NCBI GenBank assembly: GCA_003388505.1
Contig: QQVO01000012.1
Location: 186,001-250,000 of the forward strand
Length of the DNA stretch: 64,000 bases
From: Planctomycetota bacterium
GTDB lineage: Bacteria; Planctomycetota; Planctomycetia; Planctomycetales; Planctomycetaceae
Reading direction: 5' to 3'
This document shows positions 54,705 to 62,816 of this stretch, one piece after another. A program made the translations under genes and the position numbers. Position 1 is the first letter of the stretch. Each line of letters opens with the position of its first letter. Below the pieces are notes generated by a model, which was not told the origin of the DNA, did no database searches, and saw only the letters and a program-made list of their open reading frames with translations.

Positions 54705-54730
54705 CGTTCCCAAACTTCCGTTTGGGAACG
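54705..54730. repeat. Perfect 11-bp hairpin CGTTCCCAAAC
   Basis: CGTTCCCAAAC (54705-54715) is exactly complementary to GTTTGGGAACG (54720-54730), with loop TTCC. A related half, CTTCCCAAACAG, occurs near 54762. It lies in the 327-bp gap before the batA-like gene, which holds no recognised gene. No T-run follows, so it is not a typical terminator. Confidence 0.65.
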
Positions 54731-54860
54731 CTTCCGCAAGAGTTTCAGTACAATAACGCTCCTTCCCAAACAGAAACCTGCACCCCACCTGAACAACATT
54801 GAATCGAGCCGATCGCCGCCACCCACCATTTGCCTCTATACATAACCCGTCAACCAGTTT

Positions 54861-54932
54861 CCCTTTGTGCCCTTCGTGCCTTCGTGGTTCACAAGAATCA
54901 CGTCGACTCAGCTTCCGTGCATTCCGTGGTTC
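54861..54932. repeat. Octamer arrays in tandem (minus orientation)
   Basis: Read on the minus strand, 54861-54890 gives GAACCACG, AAGGCACG, AAGGGCAC; 54911-54932 gives GAACCACG, GAATGCAC, GGAAGC. The two copies are in the same orientation, 20 bp apart, and end 28 bp before the batA-like gene. Confidence 0.55.
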
Positions 54933-54960
54933 CCACCACATGACCCCTGCGTAGACCCCG

Positions 54961-57264
54961 ATGTCCTTCGGTTTGCTCAACGGTCTGATGTTGCTCGGTC
55001 TGGCGGCCGTCGCCCTGCCGGTCATCGTGCATCTGATCAGCAAACGGAAGTTCGATGTCGTCCAGTGGGGGGCGATGCAGTTCCTCGAACTCGGCCGCCG
55101 CACCCGCCGGCGCATACGCATCGAAGAATTGCTGCTTATGCTGCTGCGGATCGGCATGCTGGCCGTGCTGGTGTTCGCCCTCGCCCGGCCGTGGGCACAA
55201 GGGGGTTGGCTAAGCAGCTTCTCGAGCAGCACCAAGCGCGACGTTGTGTTCGTCATCGACGGCTCCTACAGCATGGGCTGGGAAGGCAAGGCCGTCACGC
55301 CGCATGCGGCCGCCATCCAATGGGCGCACGAACTGCTCGCCGGCTTCCGTGGGGGAGACACCGTCGCTCTCCTCGATGCCCGCGACGCCGTGCGAACGGT
55401 GATCGACTCCCCCACCTCCGACTTTGCGACCGTACGAGAAAAACTCGATGAACTGCCCGATCCCTCAGGGTCGTCCGATCTCGCCGCCGCCTCGACCGAA
55501 GCGGTCAAAATCCTGAGCCGGACGACAAATCTCACCCGGCATGTAATCGTCCTGACCGACGGCCAGTCCCTCCCCTGGCAACCCGGCAACGAAGCCGCCT
55601 GGATCAGGCTCGACGACCTCCGCACCGAGCCCTCGGTCAAGCCGCAGATCTGGGTCGTCGACGTCGCCGGCCGGGACACCCGGAACCTCGATAACTTCTC
55701 GGTCGACCGCATCGAACTCTCGCGGGAAATGACCGTGCCCGACTTTCCCATCCGCATTCGCACCTCGGTGCATCAGTCCGGCGGGGTCGCCACGCGCCGC
55801 CGCGTCTCGCTGGAAGTCAACGGGCAGAGGCTCGACGAGAAGACCTTGCAGATCAACGTTCCCGCGAACGGCAGCACGCCGGTCGAATTTGAACATCGCT
55901 TCCCCACGGTCGGCTCGTATGTCGTCAGCGTCGTTCTCGATCCGGACAACCTGCCCGGCGACAATCGCGCGGACGCCGCCGTCGTCGTCCAGGACGGCGT
56001 CCCGGTCCTGCTCGTCGACGGCGACCCCCAACTCGACCCCGTCCAGAGCGAGACGTTCTTCGTCAAGGCGGGACTCACTCCGCTCGGCAACCGCAGCCCC
56101 TGGGTCTCCGCCCGCGTCGTCGACCATCGGGACTTTGACGCCGCCGATCTCGAAGGCCGGTCCGTCGTGTTCCTCTGCAACGTTCCCGACATCGACGAGG
56201 CGCAACAGGCGGCCCTGGAGGACTTCGTCGGCCACGGAGGAGGACTCGTCTTCGCACCGGGCGACCGCGTCAATCAGGCATCGTACAACAGCATGCACAA
56301 CGCCGCCGAAGGGCTGCTGCCGCTCAAGCTTGTCGAGACCGACACCGAAGAAGCACACACCCTCCGCCCCATCAATGTCGACAGCGAAAGCTTGCAAGCC
56401 CTCTGGTTGTCCGGATTTCGCACCGAGTCGGGCATCGACTTCGTCCGCTCCCGGTTCGCAACCTGGTGGCGGCTCGACGCCACGGCCGCGCCGCCCGCTC
56501 CGGACGGAGAGTCCGCCATCGAAGGCGCCACCGGCGTCGATGCGCTCTCCGGCCTCCGAGAATACGGCCCGCCCGTCATTCAGGCCCGTCTCGAAACCGG
56601 GGATCCGCTCGTCGTCGCCCGCCAATACGGAGCCGGAATGATCGTTCAACTCGCCGTTCCGCTCGATGCCGACTGGAGCACCCTCCCCTCGCGGAACGAT
56701 TTTGTCCCGTTCCTCCACGAGTTGGTTTTCCGGCTGGCGGGCCAGTCCTCCGGACGCAACGTCGAAATCGGCATGCCGCTGCAGCTTGAGATCACATCAG
56801 AAGAGACCGCCCAACAATGGAGTTTCACCGGCCCCGGCGACCGGCACTACGACGCCAGGCCGGCCGGCGACGACCAGCGCCCGCTGGCCGAACTGCCCCG
56901 CACCGATCTCGCCGGCGTCTACCGCGCGCATCCCCAAGGCGATGAAAACCGCGAGGAATTCTTCGTCGTCAATTTCGACCGCTCCGAATCCGATCTCGCG
57001 CCGCTGGAACAACTCGACCGTCAGCAACTGGCCGGCGAAGACCGTATTACCTTTGTCGACACGGTCGACGAATTCATGGAAGCGACGCGCGGCGAAGCGT
57101 CCCGCACGGAACTCTGGTGGCTGCTGATGCTCGCCGTGCTCGGCATCCTCGTCTTCGAAGTCGTCATGACCCGCCGTCTGGTGCAGGGCGGCCACGAATC
57201 GCTCGAAGCCCAGCCACCCCCGAACCCCTCCAATTCCGCGACAACCACGCGCCAAACAACCTGA
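54961..57264 (+). CDS. BatA-like protein with VWA domain
   Basis: The protein has 767 residues. The N-terminal BatA module (MSFGLLNGLMLLGLAAVALP to about 80) has two membrane helices. A von Willebrand A domain follows, with MIDAS DGSYS at 100-104. After that comes a GATase-like or Ig-like region, and a last membrane helix at about 718-737 (TELWWLLMLAVLGILVFEVV). This layout is common in planctomycete BatA homologues, often next to MoxR and DUF58 genes, which are not present here. It probably acts in envelope protein assembly (inference). Confidence 0.85.
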   Translation: MSFGLLNGLMLLGLAAVALPVIVHLISKRKFDVVQWGAMQFLELGRRTRRRIRIEELLLMLLRIGMLAVLVFALARPWAQGGWLSSFSSSTKRDVVFVIDGSYSMGWEGKAVTPHAAAIQWAHELLAGFRGGDTVALLDARDAVRTVIDSPTSDFATVREKLDELPDPSGSSDLAAASTEAVKILSRTTNLTRHVIVLTDGQSLPWQPGNEAAWIRLDDLRTEPSVKPQIWVVDVAGRDTRNLDNFSVDRIELSREMTVPDFPIRIRTSVHQSGGVATRRRVSLEVNGQRLDEKTLQINVPANGSTPVEFEHRFPTVGSYVVSVVLDPDNLPGDNRADAAVVVQDGVPVLLVDGDPQLDPVQSETFFVKAGLTPLGNRSPWVSARVVDHRDFDAADLEGRSVVFLCNVPDIDEAQQAALEDFVGHGGGLVFAPGDRVNQASYNSMHNAAEGLLPLKLVETDTEEAHTLRPINVDSESLQALWLSGFRTESGIDFVRSRFATWWRLDATAAPPAPDGESAIEGATGVDALSGLREYGPPVIQARLETGDPLVVARQYGAGMIVQLAVPLDADWSTLPSRNDFVPFLHELVFRLAGQSSGRNVEIGMPLQLEITSEETAQQWSFTGPGDRHYDARPAGDDQRPLAELPRTDLAGVYRAHPQGDENREEFFVVNFDRSESDLAPLEQLDRQQLAGEDRITFVDTVDEFMEATRGEASRTELWWLLMLAVLGILVFEVVMTRRLVQGGHESLEAQPPPNPSNSATTTRQTT

Positions 57265-57277
57265 TTGCCGTTAGCCC

Positions 57278-57296
57278 TGTCGTTTACACACATCTT
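57278..57296 (-). repeat. AAGATGTGYGTAAACGACA motif, copy 1
   Basis: On the minus strand this reads AAGATGTGTGTAAACGACA. It matches 59378-59396 on the plus strand at 18 of 19 positions. Both copies lie in gaps, one on each side of the peptide transporter gene. Confidence 0.5.
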
Positions 57297-57337
57297 TCGA
57301 TCCCCGATTGAGTGATTCTTCGAGAGATTCGAATGGA

Positions 57338-57495
57338 ACGCGGATGACCACGGATTGGACCGATTTTCGCTGATCGCTTTCTGCGGAGTGCAGAGCATTT
57401 ACGCCTGGATCGATGCGGTCTCGTCGCTGCCATCTCTTGAAGAAACTCCTCGCAAAATCCGTGCTCATCCGCCAAATCCGCGAAAATCCGTGTCC
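57338..57495. repeat. Paired inverted 10-bp arrays (CGGAT family)
   Basis: Left arm, plus strand, 57341-57380: CGGATGACCA, CGGATTGGAC, CGATTTTCGC, TGATCGCTTT, exact 10-bp spacing. Right arm, minus orientation: ATCCG at 57457, 57467, 57476 and 57486, spacing 10, 9 and 10 bp. The arms face each other over about 75 bp. They lie in the 478-bp gap between the batA-like gene and the transporter, where no gene was recognised. Confidence 0.55.
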
Positions 57496-57742
57496 TATTC
57501 GAGAATCCCCTGGACCCGGTTTCTCGGCGCCAGGCCCCGGCCGAGTTGTGTGTAACTGACAGCCCTCCAGGCGCGTTCTTCGTGCAGATTCGCACGAAAC
57601 CCCGCGGGATCCGTGCTTCCGCAAGAACCGCTCGACGGAAAAAATCTGAATCGACGAACCACGACACTCCACGGCGCTACGGCCTTCTGGTAGCGTCCAG
57701 CGTCCCCAATGAGGATCTCCGGCCGTCGAGGAACCGCCGCTG

Positions 57743-59146
57743 ATGTCGAACACCAGGTATCTGACCGCTCCCCCGCCCGGCGAAACCAAGATGCCCGGCG
57801 GGATCCCGTACATCGTCGGCAACGAGGCCGCCGAACGGTTCAGTTACTACGGCATGAACGCCATTCTCTTCGTGTTCATGACCCAACACCTGGTCATCGG
57901 CCTGAGTGATTCCGGCGCCGCCCGGCACATGTCGGACGCCGAAGCCACCACCTGGGTGCACAACTTCAAGGCGGCCGCGTATTTCTTCCCCATCGTGGGG
58001 GCCGTCATTTCGGACTGGCTGCTCGGCAAGTACTGGACGATTCTCTCCCTCTCGCTTGTCTACTGCCTGGGACACGCGACGCTCGCACTGCTGGACATTC
58101 CAACCGGCGTTTCAGGCGAGGACATCCTGTTGATTGGACTCGTGTTGATCGCCGTCGGCTCCGGCGGCATCAAGCCGTGCGTGTCGGCGCACGTCGGAGA
58201 CCAGTTCGGGGCCGGGAATCAACACCTGCTGCCGCGCGTCTTCATGTGGTTCTATTTCTCGATCAACCTCGGCGCGGCAACGTCGATGATTGTCACTCCC
58301 CGGCTGCTCCGAAACTTCGGCCCCGGCGTCGCGTTCGGAGTTCCGGGAGTGTTGATGGCGCTGGCGACGTTCGTGTTCTGGCTCGGCCGGAATCGCTTTG
58401 TCCACGTCCCTCCGGCCAGGCGCCGGTTCTTCGATGAAACCTTCAGCGCTGGCGGCTTACGCGCGATGGGCAGCCTGATCCCCCTCTACCTGTTCGTGGC
58501 AATGTTCTGGGCCCTGTTCGATCAGACCGCCTCCCGCTGGGTCGGGCAGGCGGTCCACATGGACCGTGTCGTGCTCGGGTTCGAGTTCCTCCCGGCGGAA
58601 ATCCAGTCGCTCAATGCGATCCTCGTGATGATTCTGATACCGGTCTTCTCTCACTTTCTGTATCCGCTGCTCGGCCGATTCTTCGAGGTCACGCCCCTCA
58701 GAAAGATCGGCATCGGGCTGTTCCTCACGGTTCCGGCCTTCGCACTCCCCGCCTGGATCCAGATGCGGATTGACGCCGGCGGAACGCCCACCGTCCTCTG
58801 GCAGTTCTTCGCCTATGTCATCATGACCTGCGCAGAAGTGATGGTCTCCATCACGGCCCTTGAATTCTCGTACACCCAGGCCCCGCCCCGGATGAAGTCG
58901 CTCATCATGGGGCTCTACCTGTTGTCTGTGGCCTTGGGCAACACCTTCGCCGCAAGGGTCAACGCCTATATCGAATCCCAGAGTCAGCGGGGCGTGCAGT
59001 TGCTGGAGGGAGCCGCCTACTACTGGTTCTTTACCGGCTGCATCCTCGTCACCGCCGTCCTGTTCCTCTTCTGGTCTCCCTTCTATCGCGGAGAGACGTA
59101 CCTCCAATCCTCCGAAACCGTGGGCGAAGAAACGGGAACGGAGTAG
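57743..59146 (+). CDS. POT family peptide transporter
   Basis: This is a proton-coupled oligopeptide transporter of the POT/PTR branch of the major facilitator superfamily. The protein has 467 residues and about 12 hydrophobic helices. The ExxER motif [12 protein letters not shown] (E28, E31, R32) and [17 protein letters not shown] identify the family, as does the later [10 protein letters not shown]-like [13 protein letters not shown]. Start [20 protein letters not shown] is preceded by GAGG. It stands alone between two repeat-rich gaps. Confidence 0.93.
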   Translation: MSNTRYLTAPPPGETKMPGGIPYIVGNEAAERFSYYGMNAILFVFMTQHLVIGLSDSGAARHMSDAEATTWVHNFKAAAYFFPIVGAVISDWLLGKYWTILSLSLVYCLGHATLALLDIPTGVSGEDILLIGLVLIAVGSGGIKPCVSAHVGDQFGAGNQHLLPRVFMWFYFSINLGAATSMIVTPRLLRNFGPGVAFGVPGVLMALATFVFWLGRNRFVHVPPARRRFFDETFSAGGLRAMGSLIPLYLFVAMFWALFDQTASRWVGQAVHMDRVVLGFEFLPAEIQSLNAILVMILIPVFSHFLYPLLGRFFEVTPLRKIGIGLFLTVPAFALPAWIQMRIDAGGTPTVLWQFFAYVIMTCAEVMVSITALEFSYTQAPPRMKSLIMGLYLLSVALGNTFAARVNAYIESQSQRGVQLLEGAAYYWFFTGCILVTAVLFLFWSPFYRGETYLQSSETVGEETGTE

Positions 59147-59225
59147 AACAGATCGCCCTGTGATGTGCCCGCGTCGAGCGTCAGCGTGACCGGGGCTTCC
59201 TTCGCCTCACTCAGTCCAGTAGCGA

Positions 59226-59331
59226 GTAGGCCGGATCAAGGAGCGCAGCGACGCCGCTCCGGCAGTGTCGGGATTCCGGTGACGAGTCGATAATGTCCTG
59301 CCGGAACTGCGCTGCGCTTGGTCCGGCCTAC
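59226..59331. repeat. REP/BIME-like inverted pair
   Basis: Unit A (59226-59264) begins GTAGGCCGGATCAAG and ends TCCGGCA. Unit B (59299-59331) is inverted: on the minus strand it begins GTAGGCCGGACCAAG and ends TTCCGGCA. Each unit can form a hairpin through GCCGGA/TCCGGC. The pair is flanked by a direct repeat, CTCAGTCCAG (59210-59219 and 59352-59361). Confidence 0.7.
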
Positions 59332-59377
59332 AGCTACAGCGCTTCGCTTCGCTCAGTCCAGCCCCGGCCACCTGGAT

Positions 59378-59396
59378 AAGATGTGCGTAAACGACA
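59378..59396 (+). repeat. AAGATGTGYGTAAACGACA motif, copy 2
   Basis: AAGATGTGCGTAAACGACA, one mismatch to copy 1 at 57278-57296. A related TAACGACAACCCTTCCAAGG at about 62196 extends the likeness downstream of this copy. Confidence 0.5.
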
Positions 59397-59939
59397 ACTT
59401 TCCAAGGCCGTGGCCCCAATCCCGGCCTGCCTCCCCGGATCGTCAAGAGGTTCGCGCCCGAAAGCAAGATCTCACATTTGAGGACCACCAAAAGATGAGA
59501 AGCCGGCAGGAACAAAGTCCAGCCGGCTTCTGCGGGGAGTGTGGGAGGTGGGTCTTTGGCGGGAATTTGGCCCTTTCTCAAGGGGCCGGAAGGGTAACCT
59601 CTCTCTGTGTCTGTGGCGGGGTTTTGATTCCCCTGGTGCTCTCTCTTTCACCGTCAGAAAGATAAAGCAGTTGGCGCGCCAATCGGCCGCAATGTCCTCA
59701 CTCAACCAACGTCCAGTCACTGCAACCAACCACAGGCGCATGAGTTGCGCCCATTCCTGCCCGCCGCCGCTTTTTTCTCCTGCCGGGTCTTCAGCCCCGC
59801 ACGTTGTAGATTCTGCAATCCGATCGGCGCTCGATTGAAAATTCGACGACCTGCGCGATCTTGTCGAATCGATTCTCCATCGACTACAAACCCGCCCCCC
59901 CCCCGCCCCCGAAGTCGATCGACGTCACAAGGATGTGCC
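59397..59939. other. Gene-free stretch with hairpins before the DUF1573 gene
   Basis: Part of the 793-bp gap after the transporter. AGAAGCCGGC (59498-59507) pairs exactly with GCCGGCTTCT (59522-59531), loop 14 nt. GGCCCTTTCTCAAGGGGCC near 59571 forms another small stem. The open frames present do not resemble proteins; the one entering the DUF1573 gene from 59745 is Pro/Arg-rich and not homologous. Confidence 0.5.
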
Positions 59940-60755
59940 ATGTCTCGTGTTCTGCCGTTCGCGCGCGTTTTCGCCGCCTGTTGTCCGCTGCTGGCGGCTT
60001 TCGCGGCTCAGCTCTCCAATATCGAGCCGACGCAGGTGACCGAAGCGGCCCCGCTCTCGCCGCTCGTCTTCCGCCAGTACGCCGTCAATCTGCGGGAAGT
60101 GCCGCCCCAGCCCACGTTTCAGGCTCACTTCGACTTCATGAACCGCGGCGATCATCCGGTCAGAATCACCAACCTCGATCCAAGCTGCGGTTGCCTGAGA
60201 CCGGTCCTGCACGGGGACAAAACCGAATACGAACCCGGGGAAACCGGCCGCTTCTATGTGACCATGCACACCGCCAACGTCGCTCCCGGTCCGCACGGCT
60301 ACAGCGTCGACGTCGAATACTCCGGCCGCGAGCAACACACAGAGTCCCTCGCCTTCCGCATCACGCTGCCGCAGAAAAAGCTCAGCGTCGAACCGGCCGA
60401 GGTGTTCTTCTACCAGCTCTCCGGAGAAGCGGGCGAGCAGACGATCCACGTCACCGACTACCGCGGCGGACGGCCGCTGAACGTCACCGCCGCGCACTGC
60501 GATTCAGAAGTCGTGACGGTTGAGATTCTCCCCGCCGGGCAGGACGACGACGGCAACCCCCGCGTCCCCCTGCGGATTTCCGTCCCGGAAGGCGTCCCGC
60601 CCGGCCGGCAGACGGCGCTCGTCAAAATCGAGACCGACGACCCGGAGTTTCGCCGCGTGTACGCCGCCGTCCTCGTCGAAGGCCCCGCGATCACGCCGGT
60701 CGGATTCGAAAGCGAAAAACTCCCGACGCCGATTCCACCGGAGGGCGGCCGGTAA
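59940..60755 (+). CDS. Exported DUF1573 protein
   Basis: The protein has 271 residues with a signal peptide (SRVLPFARVFAACCPLLAAF). The DUF1573 signature is clear in AHFDFMNRGDHPVRITNLDP and SCGCLRP near residues 60-87; this is an Ig-like ASPM/SPD-2/Hydin-type fold. A second similar domain follows (RITLPQKKLSVEPAEVFFYQ). The start at 59940 was chosen because the upstream frame is low-complexity. It converges on plsY with only 5 bp between stops. Confidence 0.85.
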   Translation: MSRVLPFARVFAACCPLLAAFAAQLSNIEPTQVTEAAPLSPLVFRQYAVNLREVPPQPTFQAHFDFMNRGDHPVRITNLDPSCGCLRPVLHGDKTEYEPGETGRFYVTMHTANVAPGPHGYSVDVEYSGREQHTESLAFRITLPQKKLSVEPAEVFFYQLSGEAGEQTIHVTDYRGGRPLNVTAAHCDSEVVTVEILPAGQDDDGNPRVPLRISVPEGVPPGRQTALVKIETDDPEFRRVYAAVLVEGPAITPVGFESEKLPTPIPPEGGR

Positions 60756-60760
60756 CAGCC

Positions 60761-61453
60761 TCATCCTTCCGCCGGTGGCTCTTCCGCCGTAGCGGAGGGT
60801 TGTGCAGCGGAAGAGCGCCCCAGCTTCGCTTCCTCCCCCCGCCACAGCCGGACGATGTTCGCTCGGTGCCGCACGATGATCAGCACCGGGACCGCCAGGC
60901 TGAAGGCGGCCAGGCTCCAGTGCGCCGCTGAGAACGGGTTGGGGGCCAGCATCACCAGTTGCACCCCCGCAAACACGATCGCCGCGAGAATTGAACTGGC
61001 CGAAACGTAACGCGTCGCCGCAAACGTCGCCGCGAAGGCCAGAAACGCCGCAAGCGTCGGCCAGGGCGCAAGCACGCACACCACCCCCAGCGCCGTCGCC
61101 ACTCCTTTGCCGCCGCGAAATCCGAGCCAGCACGGGAACATGTGCCCGCAAACGGCCGCCAGTCCGCAGCCCACCCGCAGGTGATCGATCGCTGCATCGC
61201 CCCGCGCAAGCAGCAGCGGCGGCAGAATCAGCACCGGCAGTAGCCCTTTTAGCGCGTCCAGCGCGAGCACCAGCCCGCCCCACTTCATCCCCAGCGTCCG
61301 CGCGATGTTCGTCGCGCCGATGTTCCGGCTGCCGTGCTCCCTCGGATCGATCCCCGCCGCGCATCGCGCCACGAACAACCCGAACGGAATGCTCCCCGAA
61401 AGGTAGCCCGCCAGCAATGCCAGCGGCGCAGCCAGCGACAGTTCAAGCTCCAA
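60761..61453 (-). CDS. plsY: Acyl phosphate:glycerol-3-phosphate acyltransferase PlsY
   Basis: PlsY makes lysophosphatidic acid from acyl phosphate in the inner membrane, the first step of phospholipid synthesis. The protein has 230 residues and about five hydrophobic helices. The three family motifs are visible: GYLSGSIPFG and HGSRNIGATNIARTLG, then GHMFPCWLGFRGGKGVAT, and the RYVSASSI segment. The C-terminal tail is Ala/Glu-rich; its DNA holds a 10-bp inverted repeat, GCTCTTCCGC/GCGGAAGAGC (60778-60816), that might act as a terminator for the convergent pair. Confidence 0.95.
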   Translation of the reverse strand: MELELSLAAPLALLAGYLSGSIPFGLFVARCAAGIDPREHGSRNIGATNIARTLGMKWGGLVLALDALKGLLPVLILPPLLLARGDAAIDHLRVGCGLAAVCGHMFPCWLGFRGGKGVATALGVVCVLAPWPTLAAFLAFAATFAATRYVSASSILAAIVFAGVQLVMLAPNPFSAAHWSLAAFSLAVPVLIIVRHRANIVRLWRGEEAKLGRSSAAQPSATAEEPPAEG

Positions 61454-62303
61454 GTGACGACCCTCACAGCACGGCGCAGGCGATCCAAATCAGCGTCTCA
61501 CCCTAGCACCGCTGGCCGGGGAAATCAAAATCGACGCTGCCACCGCTTCCCACAATCCCTCTAGCCGCGACCCGGAGGGGAGCGTTCCGCCTCGAAGGCA
61601 ACCTGTACACCGGCATTCCAAGGCCTTGCCATGACCCACATTTTTCGATCAGTGAACGACCACCGAAGACACGGAAGCCACAGATGATGGCCGGAAAGAA
61701 CTCAATGTAGCCGACTCGCTCCACCGAGTCGGATGTCCACGACACGGAATCTGCTGCCCACGAAATCTGCGCCCCACACGAAGATTCTTCCCGTTGGTAG
61801 CACGGAAACAGGCCACAAAGAAACCCGGCGCGGGCCGTACGCACAACCCAACCGAAATCGAATTGGCCGGCAGCGGCGAAGCCGCGCAAGCATGTAGCCG
61901 TGAGCGCAAGCTCATGGCTTCTGAGCCCCCCGTGAATCTGCGAGCCGCGAATGCGGCGGCAGCAACCTTCCGACCGGAACAGGCCTGTGAATCCGCGATT
62001 CGTGGAGTCTTCATTGTCCGAGACATGCCGCCCATCGCTGGTGAACCACGACGACACAAAGGACACCAAGCCAACCGTCGAGGTCAGTCCTCGAACCTGT
62101 CGGCCATTGGAATTCCCGTCTCTGACTCTTCTTGGTGCTCTTTGTGCCTTTGTGGTTGTCCAAATCGACCACCCGAATGCCAACTGAATTTTGGGTAACG
62201 ACAACCCTTCCAAGGCCGGTCCACAACCGTATCCCGCCGCCGATCACGAAACACGGCGAACTTGCCCAGGCAGCGGGCATCAGCCCGCGCATCGCATTCA
62301 AAG
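61454..62303. other. Repeat-rich gap between plsY and nrdR
   Basis: No convincing gene in about 850 bp; open frames on both strands lack any recognisable domain. It holds an octamer array at 61658-61681 (GACCACCG, AAGACACG, GAAGCCAC). An 8-bp hairpin lies at 61711-61732 (CCGACTCG/CGAGTCGG). A 10-bp GNRA-type hairpin lies at 61896-61919 (AGCCGTGAGC-GCAA-GCTCATGGCT). The paired octamer arrays at 62043-62160 are listed separately. Confidence 0.55.
62043..62160. repeat. Paired inverted octamer arrays
   Basis: Left arm, plus strand, 62043-62070: GAACCACG, ACGACACA, AAGGACAC, CAAG. Right arm, minus orientation, 62131-62160: ACAACCAC, AAAGGCAC, AAAGAGCA, CCAAG. The arms are 60 bp apart, the same design as at 42734-42860. 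Confidence 0.6.
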
Positions 62304-62780
62304 CTACTTCACCCGGCGGCGCGTCGCGCGCCGCTGCCGCAGCATCGGCTGCAACTCTTCGACGAAATCATTCACGTCCTGAAATTCCCGGTAGACCGAA
62401 GCGAACCGGACGTACGCCACCTGGTCGAGCTGATGCAGCGCGGCGATCACTTTTTCCCCGATCTCCCGCGAGGGAACCTCCCGTTCGAAATTCTCGTAAA
62501 CGTCGCATTCGATGTCGCTGATGATGGTCTCGATCTGGTCGGGACTGATCGGCCGTTTATAGCACGCCTTTTCGATGCCCGATCGAATCTTCTCCCGGTC
62601 GAACGGGATTCGCGTGCCGTCTTTCTTGATCACCTTCAGCGGCGATTCCTCGATCTTTTCGTAAGTCGTAAACCGGCGATCGCAGGAAAGACACTGCCGG
62701 CGGCGGCGGATCACGAACTCCTCGCTGCCGCGCGAGTCGACAACCTTCGTCTCGCCCTGACGGCAGATCGGGCACTTCAT
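62304..62780 (-). CDS. nrdR: Transcriptional repressor NrdR
   Basis: NrdR represses ribonucleotide reductase genes in response to nucleotide binding. The protein has 158 residues. The N-terminal zinc ribbon is C3, C6, C30 and C33 ([27 protein letters not shown]). The ATP cone follows at about 49-139 ([20 protein letters not shown]). It is a single gene; no nrd gene is in the window. The C-terminus is basic ([11 protein letters not shown]). Confidence 0.97.
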   Translation of the reverse strand: MKCPICRQGETKVVDSRGSEEFVIRRRRQCLSCDRRFTTYEKIEESPLKVIKKDGTRIPFDREKIRSGIEKACYKRPISPDQIETIISDIECDVYENFEREVPSREIGEKVIAALHQLDQVAYVRFASVYREFQDVNDFVEELQPMLRQRRATRRRVK

Positions 62781-62816
62781 CGGACACGCTCCGCGAAGTC
62801 GGCGGGCCGGCGGACG

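Noticed and set aside
60778-60816. Inverted repeat GCTCTTCCGC as a firm bidirectional terminator of plsY and the DUF1573 gene
   Set aside because: It lies inside the plsY coding end and has no T-run on either side; kept only as a remark.
61454-62303. Small genes in the plsY-nrdR gap
   Set aside because: Every frame crosses repeat arrays or hairpins and none resembles a protein.
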